Below, piece after piece: positions 8,001 to 16,028 of a stretch of DNA of 64,000 nucleotides. Source of the DNA: DASZJY01 sp036260255 (GTDB lineage Bacteria; Actinomycetota; Acidimicrobiia; Acidimicrobiales; AC-14); assembly GCA_036260255.1 (NCBI GenBank), contig DATAAF010000097.1:1-64000 (forward strand), in the 5' to 3' direction. The notes below the pieces were generated by a model that saw nothing but the letters and a program-made list of their open reading frames with translations, made no database searches and was not told the DNA's origin. Position 1 is the stretch's first letter; each line of letters opens with the position of its first letter. Position numbers and translations under genes: made by a program.

Positions 8001-8470
8001 TCCGCCCGCCGGCGGAGATCAAGCTCGACCTCCCGGTCGACGCCAACCTGCCCACCGACTACGTGGCCCGCGAGGAGCAGCGCCTCGAGGCCTACCGGCG
8101 GCTGGCCGTCGTCACCACCCAGGCGGAGGTTGACGACATCGCCGCCGAGTGGCTCGACCGCTTCGGCCCCCCGCCGCCGCCGGCCGAGGCCCTCCTGCGG
8201 GTCGCCCGCCTGCGGGCCGACTGCGCCCGCACCGGCGTGCGGGAGGTGACGGTCGCCCGGGACACGATCCGCCTGGCGCCGATCGAGCTGCGCACGAGCC
8301 AACGCATCCGCCTCCAGCGCATCTCTCGGGACGCCGTCTACAAGGAGGAGCTGTCCCAGCTGGTGGTGCCGCTGCGCCGGGGCGCCGATGCGCTGGAGGC
8401 CGTCACCATGCTGCTGGAGGAGCTGCTGCCGGCCGAGACACCGGCCTCGGTAGCATCGGCAGCACGATGA
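5036..8470 (+). CDS. mfd: Transcription-repair coupling factor Mfd
   Basis: This ATP-driven translocase removes RNA polymerase stalled at DNA lesions and recruits UvrA. At 1,144 residues it is full length. The UvrB-like N-terminal region (EPDAVDLLPAWETLPFERVS) comes first, followed by the CarD-like RNA polymerase interacting domain from about 470 (DLQPGDYVVHHQHGVARYGG). The RecG-like motor has Walker A GDVGFGKTE near 626 and the Walker B DEEQ near 727, and LRGRVGRAG in motif VI. The TRCF domain closes the protein. It overlaps the downstream lipoprotein gene by ATGA, so translation is probably coupled. Confidence 0.97.
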   Translation: MTLRDLPPLLRHHPALPALVGSASTVVAVPDPARAFTVAGLTHLSGRHPLVVAVPTTADAERLAHDLRAFLEPDAVDLLPAWETLPFERVSPGVETMGRRLRALWRLHDPSRAPRILVAPVRALLQRLGPHVEDVEPVVVRKGGVVDPVDLVERLTRAGYRREYVVEHRGEVARRGSIVDVFPSTSDAPVRIDLWGDEVDRLTEFSVNDQRATDSVECVEIFPCREVLPTDEVRARAAELIGTEPWGRDQWERLAEGLTFDGMESWLPWLVDEERTIVDLLRPHAQVLLVEPRRMRDRAGELADEEAALAATLAQTWGASAKGGAFPRLHLPFDRLLAHIRAPVWTVVPAADSPDTPVVQATGWDPVLGDPERLARQVADLLQRKFTVVVAADGKGSAARLAGLLAEQGVSFPVLEDGQGPPDRSNGWVEVQPLERGFVLPELHLAVLVESDVTGRRRPHRRPRPRRTDAQAFFDDLQPGDYVVHHQHGVARYGGMVKRAIGGAERDYLLLEYRGGDKLYVPSDQIDAVRHYTGGDTPTVSRLGGADWQRTKARVKAAVKEIAEELVALYRARIATTGHAFPPDAPWQHELEEAFPYTLTPDQAKAVADVKADMERDTPMDRLVCGDVGFGKTEIAVRAAFKAAQDGKQTAVLVPTTLLAQQHFQTFSERFAGYPVTVEVLSRFLTPGQAKRVVDGLAEGSVDVVIGTHRLLSADVRFRDLGLLVVDEEQRFGVTHKEAIKRLRTNVDVLTLTATPIPRTLEMSLTGIRDLTILNTAPPERQPILTYVGEYDERPVAEAIRRELLREGQVFFVHNRVADIAGVAARLHEMVPEARIAVAHGQMDEGQLERVVLDFWEGGYDVLVCTTIIESGIDMPTVNTLVVDRADAMGLGQLHQLRGRVGRAGQRAYAYLFFPPERKLTEEAYERLKTIGEHTELGSGFKIAMRDLEIRGAGNLLGATQSGHIAAVGYDLYVQMVAEAVAEVKGEELRPPAEIKLDLPVDANLPTDYVAREEQRLEAYRRLAVVTTQAEVDDIAAEWLDRFGPPPPPAEALLRVARLRADCARTGVREVTVARDTIRLAPIELRTSQRIRLQRISRDAVYKEELSQLVVPLRRGADALEAVTMLLEELLPAETPASVASAAR

Positions 8471-9540
8471 GATCCCCCCGGTCCTCCCTGCTCGCCCTGG
8501 TTTCCGTCACGGCTGCCTTCGCCCTGCTCGCCGCCGGCTGCGGCTCGGTCAGCTCCTACGCCGCCACGGTCGACGGCACCCGCATCTCCAAGGCCGAGCT
8601 GGAGGAGGAGCTGCGGGACATCGCCGCCAACGACCAGTACCTCAAGTACATCGAGTCGCAGGTGCAGGTGCGCAGCAGCGGCGTGTTCGACGCCGCCTTC
8701 ACCGCCCGCGTCCTCACCCAGCAGATCGTGTACGAGCTCGTGCACCAGGACCTCGAGCGCCGCAAGATCACCCTCACCAGGGCCGACCTCGACGCCGGGC
8801 GACAGTCGGCGGCCCAGAGGATGGGCGGCGAGGAGATCCTCAACGGCTTCGACCCCGAGTACCAGGAGACCCTCGCCCGCCGGGCCGCCGAGGTCACCGT
8901 GCTGTCGTTCGTCCTGCTCGAGCAGGGCCCCCCCGACCAGGCGGCCAAGGCGTACTACGACTCGCACCCGGACGAGTTCGCCCAGGCCTGCGTCAACCAC
9001 ATCCTGGTGGCCACCAAGGAGGAGGGCGACCAGGTGAAGGGTCGCCTCGACGCCGGGGAGCCTTTCGCCGAGGTGGCCAAGCAGGTGTCGAGGGACTCGG
9101 GCAGCGCCCCCCAGGGTGGGGAGCTGGGGTGCTTCACCCGGGACAACCAGCTGGTGGCCGAGTTCGCTCAGGCCATGTTCACCCAGCCGGTGGGCCAGGT
9201 GGGTCCACCTGTGCAGACGCAGTACGGCTTCCACCTGATCCTCGTCAAGTCCCGCGACGTGCCGCCCTACGACCAGGTCGCCGCCGCCGCCCGGGACAAG
9301 GCCGTCGCCGCCGGGCAGGAGAAGCTGGCCAACTGGTTCAACGGCGTCATCGAGAAGGCTGAGGTCGATGTGAACCCCCAGTACGGGCGGTTCGAGAAGA
9401 AGGGCGGCGACTCCCAGGTCGTCCCGCCGCAGGCGCCCACGACCGCGCCGGCGGCGCCGACCGCCGGCGACCAGCAGCAGCCGCATCAGCACCCTGAGCC
9501 GGCACCCGCCCCTGCACCCGCACCTGCTCCGGGGCCCTAG
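8467..9540 (+). CDS. SurA/PpiC-like peptidyl-prolyl isomerase lipoprotein
   Basis: An extracytoplasmic foldase of 357 residues. The lipoprotein signal ends in LAAGC with the lipid-modified Cys25. A SurA-like helical N-terminal domain follows (DGTRISKAELEEELRD), then a parvulin-type PpiC domain at about 175-265 (VNHILVATKEEGD, GGELGCFTRD, QYGFHLILVKSR). The last 40 residues are a Gln/His/Pro-rich tail ending in PAPAPAPAPAPGP. The ATG overlaps the mfd stop. It probably assists folding of secreted proteins; the client set is unknown. Confidence 0.92.
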   Translation: MRSPRSSLLALVSVTAAFALLAAGCGSVSSYAATVDGTRISKAELEEELRDIAANDQYLKYIESQVQVRSSGVFDAAFTARVLTQQIVYELVHQDLERRKITLTRADLDAGRQSAAQRMGGEEILNGFDPEYQETLARRAAEVTVLSFVLLEQGPPDQAAKAYYDSHPDEFAQACVNHILVATKEEGDQVKGRLDAGEPFAEVAKQVSRDSGSAPQGGELGCFTRDNQLVAEFAQAMFTQPVGQVGPPVQTQYGFHLILVKSRDVPPYDQVAAAARDKAVAAGQEKLANWFNGVIEKAEVDVNPQYGRFEKKGGDSQVVPPQAPTTAPAAPTAGDQQQPHQHPEPAPAPAPAPAPGP

Positions 9541-9543
9541 CCT
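9538..9543 (+). promoter_or_regulatory. -10-like box before mazG
   Basis: TAGCCT begins in the TAG stop codon of the ppiC gene and ends five bases before the GTG of mazG. It may add a near-leaderless internal start, although read-through from mfd is also possible. Confidence 0.35.
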
Positions 9544-9548
9544 CCACC

Positions 9549-10949
9549 GTGCCGCGGGTCGTCGTCGCCGGCCTCGGGCCCGCCGGACCCGGCCTCTTCA
9601 CCGCCGCCACCACCTCCGCCCTCGAACGCATCCCCCGGCGCTGGCTGCGCACCGCCCGCCACCCGTCGGCCTCGGCGGTCCCCGGGGCGCGCACGTTCGA
9701 CCACCTGTACGAGTCGGCGGCGAACCTCGACGAGGTCTACGCGGGCATCGTCGACGCCCTGGTCGAGGACGCCGGTGCCGGCGGCGAGGTCCTCTACCTC
9801 GTCCCCGGCTCGCCGGTCGTGGCCGAGCGGACGGTCGAGCTGCTGCTCGCCGACACGAGGGTGGACGTCGAGCTGCTCCCCGCCCTGTCGTTCCTCGACC
9901 TGGCGTGGGCGCGGCTGGGCGTCGATCCCGTGGCGGCGGGCGTGCGACTGGTGGACGGCCACCGGTTCGCAGTGGAGGCGGCGGGGGAGCGGGGACCGCT
10001 GCTGGTTGGCCAGTGCGACTCGCGGGCGGCGCTCTCCGAGATCAAGCTGGCCGCCGACGACACCGACGGCGGCCCGCCGGTCGCCGACGCCGTCGTCCTC
10101 CACCACCTGGGCCTGCCGGACGAGTCGGTCCGCACCGTCGCCTGGGCCGAGCTCGACCGCGAGGTCGAGCCCGACCACCTGACCTCGCTGTACGTGCCGG
10201 AGCTGGCGGCGCCGGTGGCGCGGGAGGTCGCCCGGTTCGCCGAGCTGGTCCGCACCCTCCGCCGGCGTTGCCCGTGGGACCGGGAGCAGACCCACCAGAC
10301 GCTCACCCGCCACCTCCTCGAGGAGACCTACGAGGTGCTGGAGGCGATCGAGGACCTCGACCGGGCCGGTGCGGACGGATTCGCCCACCTCGAGGAGGAG
10401 CTGGGCGACCTGCTCTTCCAGGTGGTCTTCCACGCCACCCTCGGGGCCGAGGAGGGCGCCTTCACCCTCGCCGACGTGGCCCGCACGGTCCACGACAAGC
10501 TGGTCGGCCGCCACCCCCACGTCTTCGGCACGGTCGAGGCGGAGACGGCCGGACAGGTCGTGCGCAACTGGGAGCAGCTGAAGAAGGCCGAGAAGGGCCA
10601 CACCAGCCTCATGGACGGCATCGCCGGCGACCTGCCGTCGCTCCTCTACGCCCACAAGGTGCAGCGCAAGGCGGCGTCGGTCGGCCTCGAGCCCCCGGAG
10701 ACGGTCGAGGACGACATGGCCCGGGCGCGGGCGACGCCGGGACACGAGGAGGTCGGGCGGCTCCTGTTCTCAGTGGTCGATCTGGCCCGCCGGGCGGGCG
10801 TCGACCCCGAGGCTTCGTTGCGGGGTGTGAGCGGGGCGTTCCGCCGCCGGTTCCAGGCGGTCGAGCGCCTGGCCGCCGACAAGGGCGTCGACCTGGCGTC
10901 GCTCGGCCCCGACGAGATGTGGGCGCTCTGGGAGGCGGCCGCGCCTTGA
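9549..10949 (+). CDS. mazG: YabN-type MazG nucleotide pyrophosphohydrolase
   Basis: A 466-residue two-domain protein. Residues 1-210 look like a tetrapyrrole (SAM) methylase-type domain (VVVAGLGPAGPGLFTAATTS; VLYLVPGSPVVAERTVELLL). The MazG domain starts near 231 (LVRTLRRRCPWDREQTHQTL) with the acidic metal-binding helices LLEETYEVLEAIED and EEELGDLLFQVVFHA, followed by HPHVFG and NWEQLKKAEK. MazG removes pyrophosphate from non-canonical NTPs for nucleotide-pool sanitation; the function of the fused methylase-like domain is not established. Domain order equals Bacillus YabN. GTG start nine bases after the previous stop. Confidence 0.93.
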   Translation: MPRVVVAGLGPAGPGLFTAATTSALERIPRRWLRTARHPSASAVPGARTFDHLYESAANLDEVYAGIVDALVEDAGAGGEVLYLVPGSPVVAERTVELLLADTRVDVELLPALSFLDLAWARLGVDPVAAGVRLVDGHRFAVEAAGERGPLLVGQCDSRAALSEIKLAADDTDGGPPVADAVVLHHLGLPDESVRTVAWAELDREVEPDHLTSLYVPELAAPVAREVARFAELVRTLRRRCPWDREQTHQTLTRHLLEETYEVLEAIEDLDRAGADGFAHLEEELGDLLFQVVFHATLGAEEGAFTLADVARTVHDKLVGRHPHVFGTVEAETAGQVVRNWEQLKKAEKGHTSLMDGIAGDLPSLLYAHKVQRKAASVGLEPPETVEDDMARARATPGHEEVGRLLFSVVDLARRAGVDPEASLRGVSGAFRRRFQAVERLAADKGVDLASLGPDEMWALWEAAAP

Positions 10950-11000
10950 CGAACCGGCGGTGGTTTCTGGCGCTGGGACCGACGCATCCACCGCCGGTTC
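10948..11000. repeat. Palindromic intergenic repeat, copy A
   Basis: GAACCGGCGGTGG (10951-10963) and its exact complement (10988-11000) form a 13-bp perfect inverted repeat with a 24-base loop, beginning inside the mazG stop codon. It has the same overall design and near-equal length as the element at 46691-46747, including the GACGAACYGGCGGTGG start and ATCCACC on the right arm. It is therefore a dispersed repeat rather than a simple terminator. Confidence 0.7.
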
Positions 11001-11019
11001 GGAGGGGCGACGTGGGAAG

Positions 11020-11904
11020 ATGCCGGGCGTGGAGGACGGACCGCTCCGCGGGCTGACCATCGGCATCACCGCCGAGCGGCGGGCGGCCGAGCAGGCCGAC
11101 CTCTTCCGTCGCCGGGGCGCCGACACCCTGCACGGGCCCACCCTCCGGATCGAGTCCTCTTCGTCCGGCGACGAGGCGCTGCGGGCGGCGACGTTCGCGG
11201 TGATCGAGCGGCCCCCCGACTACCTCCTGGCCTCGACCGGCTTCGGCATGCGCACGTGGTTCGCGGCGGCCGACGGTTGGGGCGCCCGAGACGCGCTGGT
11301 CGCCGCGCTCGCCACGGCCAAGGTCGCCAACCGGGGCGCCAAGGCGGCCTCGGCCAACACCGCTGCCGGGCTGGCCGAGTGGTACCGGGCGCCCGACGAG
11401 CGGTGGGAGGAGCTCGTGGTGCGCGTGCTCCAAGAGCCGCTCGACGGTCGCCGCGTCGTGTTGCAGTCACACGGGCATCCGATGCCCAAGACGGCCGGCC
11501 GCCTCGAGGAAGCGGGCGCCTCGGTCGTCGAAGTCGACGCCTACTCTTCCCGGCTACCTGCCGACACCGCCCCCGCCGAAGCGCTGATCGACGCCGCCTG
11601 CGACCACCGCCTGGCCGCCGTCACCTTCACGACCGCGCCGGCGGTCCACAACCTGTTCGCCATCGCCAGCCGGTCGGGCCGGGCCGACGAGCTGCGGGCG
11701 GCGCTGAACGGCCCCATCGTCGCCGGCTGCGTCGGGCCCGTGTGTGCGGAGGGGGCCGTCGAGGAGGGCGTAGCCTCACCGGTCGTCCCCGACCGGGCCC
11801 GCCTCGTGCCCCTCGTCGAGGCGGTCACCGACCACCTCGCCCGCGTCCGACCGGCGTTCGGCGAGGCAGGCTCTCGAGGGGGTCCGCCATACCGGTCGCG
11901 GTGA
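11020..11904 (+). CDS. Uroporphyrinogen-III synthase-like (HemD family) protein
   Basis: A 294-residue protein resembling actinobacterial HemD-like proteins: LRGLTIGITAERRAAEQADL at the start, then PPDYLLASTGFGMRTWFAAA, VVLQSHGHPMPKTAGRLEEA and LAAVTFTTAPAVHNLFAIA in the order expected for the two HemD lobes. Whether it closes the tetrapyrrole ring or has another role is open; no other heme biosynthesis gene is adjacent. A GGAGGGG (11001-11007) precedes the ATG. The reading frame is open further upstream through the palindromic repeat, but I judge that extension as non-coding. Confidence 0.75.
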   Translation: MPGVEDGPLRGLTIGITAERRAAEQADLFRRRGADTLHGPTLRIESSSSGDEALRAATFAVIERPPDYLLASTGFGMRTWFAAADGWGARDALVAALATAKVANRGAKAASANTAAGLAEWYRAPDERWEELVVRVLQEPLDGRRVVLQSHGHPMPKTAGRLEEAGASVVEVDAYSSRLPADTAPAEALIDAACDHRLAAVTFTTAPAVHNLFAIASRSGRADELRAALNGPIVAGCVGPVCAEGAVEEGVASPVVPDRARLVPLVEAVTDHLARVRPAFGEAGSRGGPPYRSR

Positions 11905-12335
11905 GCTGAGGTTCACCTCGGCCTCGAGACCGCCTGCGCGCCGCGCCCGCACCGACATCCGATCGTCCGGTCGCCGGCGCTCAGGGAATCGAGCGGCTCG
12001 CCGCCGGCGGCCGAAGAGAACTTTTCCGAAGAACCCGTATCAGAGGGCATCTGGCCGGGCTCTCGGAGACATGCAGGAAGTTGTCGACCGGGACCGGGAC
12101 GTCGCCGCGGCCGTCGAAAGGGACGCCGTCGATCGTCACCGGTCACCGTGGGTGCACCGCCGTGGTGAGTCCGCCGTATCCGACGAGGCCAGGGCGGTAG
12201 CGCGCCGCGTCAGTGCTGTGTTGACGGCTCCTGCCGTCGCTCACGGAGTCACGCCCGACGGGGCGAGCCTGTACGGCTCATCCCTCCGTTTGCAGGCGGA
12301 CTCGGACAGCTGGCTCGACCGGGAGGTGAGAACCA
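11905..12335. other. 431-bp stretch with no convincing gene
   Basis: Between the HemD-like gene and the TIR gene the sequence includes a locally less GC-rich patch around 12015-12045. A promoter for the TIR unit probably lies here, but no clear -35/-10 pair can be placed. One weak small reading frame is listed separately. Confidence 0.5.
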
Positions 12336-12352
12336 GTGGGCCGGACAGTTGA
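12071..12352 (+). CDS. Doubtful 93-residue reading frame
   Basis: An ATG frame of 93 residues with GGAG a few bases upstream. It overlaps the start of the TIR gene by 17 bases. It has no recognised domain and its third-position GC is less biased than in its neighbours. It could be a small leader gene of the TIR unit or chance; I lean to chance. Confidence 0.2.
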   Translation: MQEVVDRDRDVAAAVERDAVDRHRSPWVHRRGESAVSDEARAVARRVSAVLTAPAVAHGVTPDGASLYGSSLRLQADSDSWLDREVRTSGPDS

Positions 12353-13310
12353 GCACTCGCCCGTCCCGTCCCTCGAGGCCCGCCAAGACGAACGGCGGCG
12401 GAGCGAGCGGGCTCGCGCCACGGTCGGAGCGCAGGCGGCCGCCGCGGCGCGAGGTGACCGACCGAGCCAGCCCGCGCCCTCGCCGGCGGCGAAGGAGGCG
12501 GGGCTACGGCTGTTCATCTCCTACACCAGCGCCGACGGCGATGCGATCAACACGCTGGTCGACGGCATCGAGGTTCTCGGGCACCGAGTCTGGGTCGACA
12601 GGCGGCTGACCGGAGGCCAGGACTGGTGGGACGAGATCCTCAGCCAGATTCGCCAGTGCGACGCAGTGCTGGTCGCGGTGTCGCCAGCGCTCATCGAGTC
12701 CCCCGCCGCGGCGGCGGAGCGGGACTACAGCCGCGCCCTCGGGAAGCCGATCCTGCCAGTCATCATCAAGGCCGTCGTGGTGGAGCTCCTGCCGCCGGAT
12801 CTGGCCCGGCTCCACTTCGTCGACTACTCGGCACCGGGCCCCATGGCCGCGTTCGAACTGGCGGGCGCGCTGGCCGCCTTGCCGGCGCCGCGTGTCCTGC
12901 CGGAGCCGCTGCCGACGCCGCCGCCCGTGCCCATCTCCTATCTTTCGGACCTCTCGGCGCGGGTGTACGCCACCTCGCTCAGCCTCGACGAGCAGCTTGC
13001 CGTCGTCGCCCGCCTGCGCCCCGCGCTCGACCGACCCACCGAGCGCGAGGGAGCGCGCAAGCTCCTCCTCGCGCTGGAGCGGCGAGAGGACCTCTTCCAT
13101 GCGGTCGCACGCGATGTGCAGGCACTCCTCGAGGTGACCGAAGACGACGAGGCGTACGACGACCGCTCGGCCCCAGATGACGCCGGCCGCATGGTGCCCC
13201 CTGGGTGGTACGCGGACCCGTCGGGGCGGCACCAGCTGCGCTGGTTCGACGGCGACTGGACCGAGTGGGCCTCGGATTCGGGCGCCGTCCTGGAGGACCC
13301 GATCTCATGA
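12336..13310 (+). CDS. TIR domain protein with C-terminal DUF2510
   Basis: A 324-residue protein. After a 55-residue disordered start, a TIR domain begins at LFISYTSADGD (59-69). The SP-x4-S-x5-E spacing (S116, P117, S122, E128) matches the S-x-W-C-x-x-E active site of TIR NADases, with Trp and Cys replaced by Ala but the catalytic-position Glu128 kept. Residues 190-270 are helical and unassigned. The end (about 286-311, PPGWYADPSGRHQLRWFDGD) is DUF2510, a short Trp-rich domain common at termini of actinobacterial membrane-associated proteins. The GTG start has a strong GGGAGGTGA six bases upstream. It is followed 33 bp later by a dispanin-like membrane protein. NAD hydrolysis in defence or signalling is inferred. 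Confidence 0.85.
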   Translation: MGRTVEHSPVPSLEARQDERRRSERARATVGAQAAAAARGDRPSQPAPSPAAKEAGLRLFISYTSADGDAINTLVDGIEVLGHRVWVDRRLTGGQDWWDEILSQIRQCDAVLVAVSPALIESPAAAAERDYSRALGKPILPVIIKAVVVELLPPDLARLHFVDYSAPGPMAAFELAGALAALPAPRVLPEPLPTPPPVPISYLSDLSARVYATSLSLDEQLAVVARLRPALDRPTEREGARKLLLALERREDLFHAVARDVQALLEVTEDDEAYDDRSAPDDAGRMVPPGWYADPSGRHQLRWFDGDWTEWASDSGAVLEDPIS

Positions 13311-13343
13311 CCAATGGGGTGAAACTACAAAGGAGAGAAAGCG

Positions 13344-13724
13344 ATGGCTGATTACATGGCCGCTCCGTCGGCGAGGCAGAACCATGGGGCACGAGCAACC
13401 GGCACGGCAGGAGGTGGGACTCGCTACCCGCCCCCGCCCCCGCCGCCGCAGGGATGGCAGGCCGGGTACGCGCCGCCCAGCGTGGCGGCATCGACCAAGC
13501 CGTCTGCCTACTGGCCGCTGACGATCATCTCGTTCCTGTTCTCGTTCCTGGTCGGAGGCATCGCGATGTACTTCTCGCACCAGGTGAGCGCGCGGTGGAG
13601 CGCCGGGAACGCCGAAGGCGCCAGGAAGGCGTCAACCACGGCACTCGTGCTCGGCATCGTCGGGATTGTCGTTGGCTTCTTCTTCCTCATGGCCGTGCTC
13701 GGTAGCAGCGGCGAGGAGTACTAG
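13344..13724 (+). CDS. Dispanin/CD225-like two-TM membrane protein
   Basis: A 126-residue protein with a Pro-rich cytoplasmic N-terminus and two membrane segments (about 54-76 and 100-120). The connecting loop GIAMYFSHQVSARWSAGNA, then EGARKAS, is typical of the CD225/dispanin family. ATG start with AAGGAGAG upstream. It lies 33 bp behind the TIR gene and ahead of a strong terminator, so the two form one unit. Its job is unknown; a membrane partner or anchor for the TIR protein is an inference. Confidence 0.75.
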   Translation: MADYMAAPSARQNHGARATGTAGGGTRYPPPPPPPQGWQAGYAPPSVAASTKPSAYWPLTIISFLFSFLVGGIAMYFSHQVSARWSAGNAEGARKASTTALVLGIVGIVVGFFFLMAVLGSSGEEY

Positions 13725-13764
13725 GCCGCGATCACCGCCGGTTGCACCGCTGAGCGTCGGTAGG

Positions 13765-13793
13765 AAGGGGCCGCCCTGGCGGCCCCTTCTTGT
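13765..13793 (+). terminator. Rho-independent terminator of the TIR unit
   Basis: AAGGGGCCGCC (13765-13775) pairs perfectly with GGCGGCCCCTT (13778-13788) and is followed by CTTGT. It is the clearest intrinsic terminator in the window. Confidence 0.75.
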
Positions 13794-13952
13794 CGCGGAG
13801 CTCATGTTCTCGTCTCGGCGCTGGCGGTCCGAGGCGACCTTCCACGGGTAGCCGCCGGGACCGGCGAAGTGCCAACTGCGACGCCGGGTCGGGCCGACCC
13901 GAACGCACTTCAACGGGCCTTAAGATGAACCACTTCGTCCGTAGGAGGTGCC

Positions 13953-16025
13953 GTGCGTCGCACGCTCTGGCCGTTCGGCTTCGCCGTGCTCTTGTCCCTG
14001 GCGGCCGCCAGCCCGGCGGCTGCCCGACCCATCCGGACGGGCGACATCTCCGTGCCCGACGGGTACAGGATCGAAGCGGTGGTCGAGGGGCTGGACGCCC
14101 CGACCATGGTCGCTTTCGATGACCGGGGCCGGATCCTCGTCGCCGAGTCGGGCTACCTCGGGGGAGGCGAGTCACGGGTCACCAGGGTGGAGCCTGACGG
14201 CACCAAGACCGTCCTGGCCGACGGAGCGGCGTTCGGCAGGGAGCAGCCGGTCACGGCCGTCGCCTTCCACGAGGGCAGGGTCTACGTGGTGCATGCGGGG
14301 ACGGTGTCGACCATCGAGCCCGGAGGCCGGCTGCGGCCGGTGGTCACCGGGCTCCCCGGCCAGGGCGACCACCAGGCGAACCAGCTGGTGTTCGCCGACG
14401 GCTTCATGTACCTGAGCATCGGGACGGTGACCAACTCGGCGGTCGTGGGGCCGGACAACCAGCTGTTCGGCTGGTTGCCCCGGCAGGACCTGCGCCAGCT
14501 CCACGACGTGCCGTGCCAGGACGTCACCCTTCGCGACCAGACCTTTGAGTCCGACAACGTCTTCGACGACGGGCCCAGCCGGGTGCGCACCAGCCCCTAC
14601 TCGGCGTTCGGCACCACCCAGCCCCCCGGAACGACGATCAGGGGCGACGTCCGCTGCAACGGCGCCGTCCTCCGGGCCCGTCCCGACGGTTCGAACCTCG
14701 AGATGGTGGCATGGGGGCTGCGCAACCCCTACGGGCTGGAGATGGGCCCGGACGGCTCCCTGTACGTGACCGACCACGGCTTCGACGCCCGCGGCACCCG
14801 CCCGATCGAGAACGCTCCTGACTGCTTCTACCGGGTACAGCAGGGCGCCTGGTACGGGTGGCCCGACTTCACCTGTGGCGGCGTCCCCGTCACCGACTCC
14901 CGGTTCAAGCCGAAGTACGAGCCCCAGCCGCAGTTCCTCATCGCCAACCACCCGGGCGGGCCCCGCCCCCGGGCGGTGGCCGAGTTCGACCCCCACGCTG
15001 CCACCAACGGCTTCGCCTTCTCGCCCTCGAACCGCTGGGGACCGCCCAGCACCGCTTACATCGCCCTCTTCGGCGACATGACGCCGGGCACCGGGACGGT
15101 GGCCAAGCCCCGGGGCGTCGAGGTCGTCAGAGTCGACATCAGAGACGGCCGGATGTCGGACTTCATCCACAACAAGGTCTCAGGGCGGTCGTCGCAGCAC
15201 AGCACCGGTGGTCTCGAGCACCCGTCGGACGTCACCTTCGGGCCCGACGGCGCCATGTACATCACCGACTGGAGCGTGGCCCGGCCCAGCGACGAGGGCC
15301 TCAAGGTCGAGCCCAAGTCGGGCGTGATCTGGAAGGTGACGGCCGACGGCGACGGCGACGGCCTGCCCGGCGGGACGACGCTGTACTACGCGCTGGCGGG
15401 CACCGTCGTCCTCGCCGCCGCCACGGTGGCCGCAGGGGCGGGGCGGCAGCGCAGCCGGCGGCTGCCCGAGGGGCTCCTGGCCGGCGCGGCCGCCGGGCTG
15501 GTCATGGGCGCCTTCGCCATGATCGTGGCGCCTCTTTTCCTCGACCTCCCGTGGTTCTCGCCCCCTCGGGTGCTGGCCAGCATGGTGATGGGCCGGTCGG
15601 CGCTCGCCGACATCCTCGAGTTCAAGCTCGTGCCCTTCGTGGTCGGGGTCCTGGTGCTCGTGGTGCTCACCGTCGTCCTGGGCGTGGTCTTCGCCCTTCT
15701 CGTGCGAGCGGGCCAACGCGTGCGCATCGCCGCCGCCGGGCTGCTGTTCGGCCTCACCGGCTGGGCGCTGCTGCAGTACTTCGTGCTGCCCGTGCTCTTC
15801 CCGCTCGTCGTCGACAAGGGCTTCCCGCCCCGGTGGTACGCGGCGACCTTCGCGGTCTACGGGCTGGCGCTGGGTGCCCTGCTCGCCCTGCTCCCCGGGG
15901 CGGGAGCCGCCGGCGCGCCGGCCAGAGCGGCCCCCGCGGCCCCTGCGGCGGCTCCGCCGACAGCGGCCCTCTCCCAGGAGGAGCGCATCGAGCGCTGGCG
16001 ACAGCAGCGCGGCCAGCGCCGCTGA
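13953..16025 (+). CDS. PQQ-sugar-dehydrogenase-like propeller fused to a membrane domain
   Basis: A 690-residue protein. A signal peptide (about 1-24) is followed by a beta-propeller to about residue 470 with soluble glucose dehydrogenase-type features: GLDAPTMVAFDDRGRILVAE, AWGLRNPYGLEMGPDGSLYV, and GLEHPSDVTFGPDGAMYITD. The C-terminal 200 residues contain about five membrane segments, an uncommon addition, and a charged cytoplasmic tail (EERIERWRQQRGQRR). It probably acts outside the membrane; substrate and even catalytic activity are unknown. GTG start with TAGGAGGTG four to twelve bases upstream. A second, unfused relative is at 62085-63320. Confidence 0.8.
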   Translation: MRRTLWPFGFAVLLSLAAASPAAARPIRTGDISVPDGYRIEAVVEGLDAPTMVAFDDRGRILVAESGYLGGGESRVTRVEPDGTKTVLADGAAFGREQPVTAVAFHEGRVYVVHAGTVSTIEPGGRLRPVVTGLPGQGDHQANQLVFADGFMYLSIGTVTNSAVVGPDNQLFGWLPRQDLRQLHDVPCQDVTLRDQTFESDNVFDDGPSRVRTSPYSAFGTTQPPGTTIRGDVRCNGAVLRARPDGSNLEMVAWGLRNPYGLEMGPDGSLYVTDHGFDARGTRPIENAPDCFYRVQQGAWYGWPDFTCGGVPVTDSRFKPKYEPQPQFLIANHPGGPRPRAVAEFDPHAATNGFAFSPSNRWGPPSTAYIALFGDMTPGTGTVAKPRGVEVVRVDIRDGRMSDFIHNKVSGRSSQHSTGGLEHPSDVTFGPDGAMYITDWSVARPSDEGLKVEPKSGVIWKVTADGDGDGLPGGTTLYYALAGTVVLAAATVAAGAGRQRSRRLPEGLLAGAAAGLVMGAFAMIVAPLFLDLPWFSPPRVLASMVMGRSALADILEFKLVPFVVGVLVLVVLTVVLGVVFALLVRAGQRVRIAAAGLLFGLTGWALLQYFVLPVLFPLVVDKGFPPRWYAATFAVYGLALGALLALLPGAGAAGAPARAAPAAPAAAPPTAALSQEERIERWRQQRGQRR

Positions 16026-16028
16026 GCG

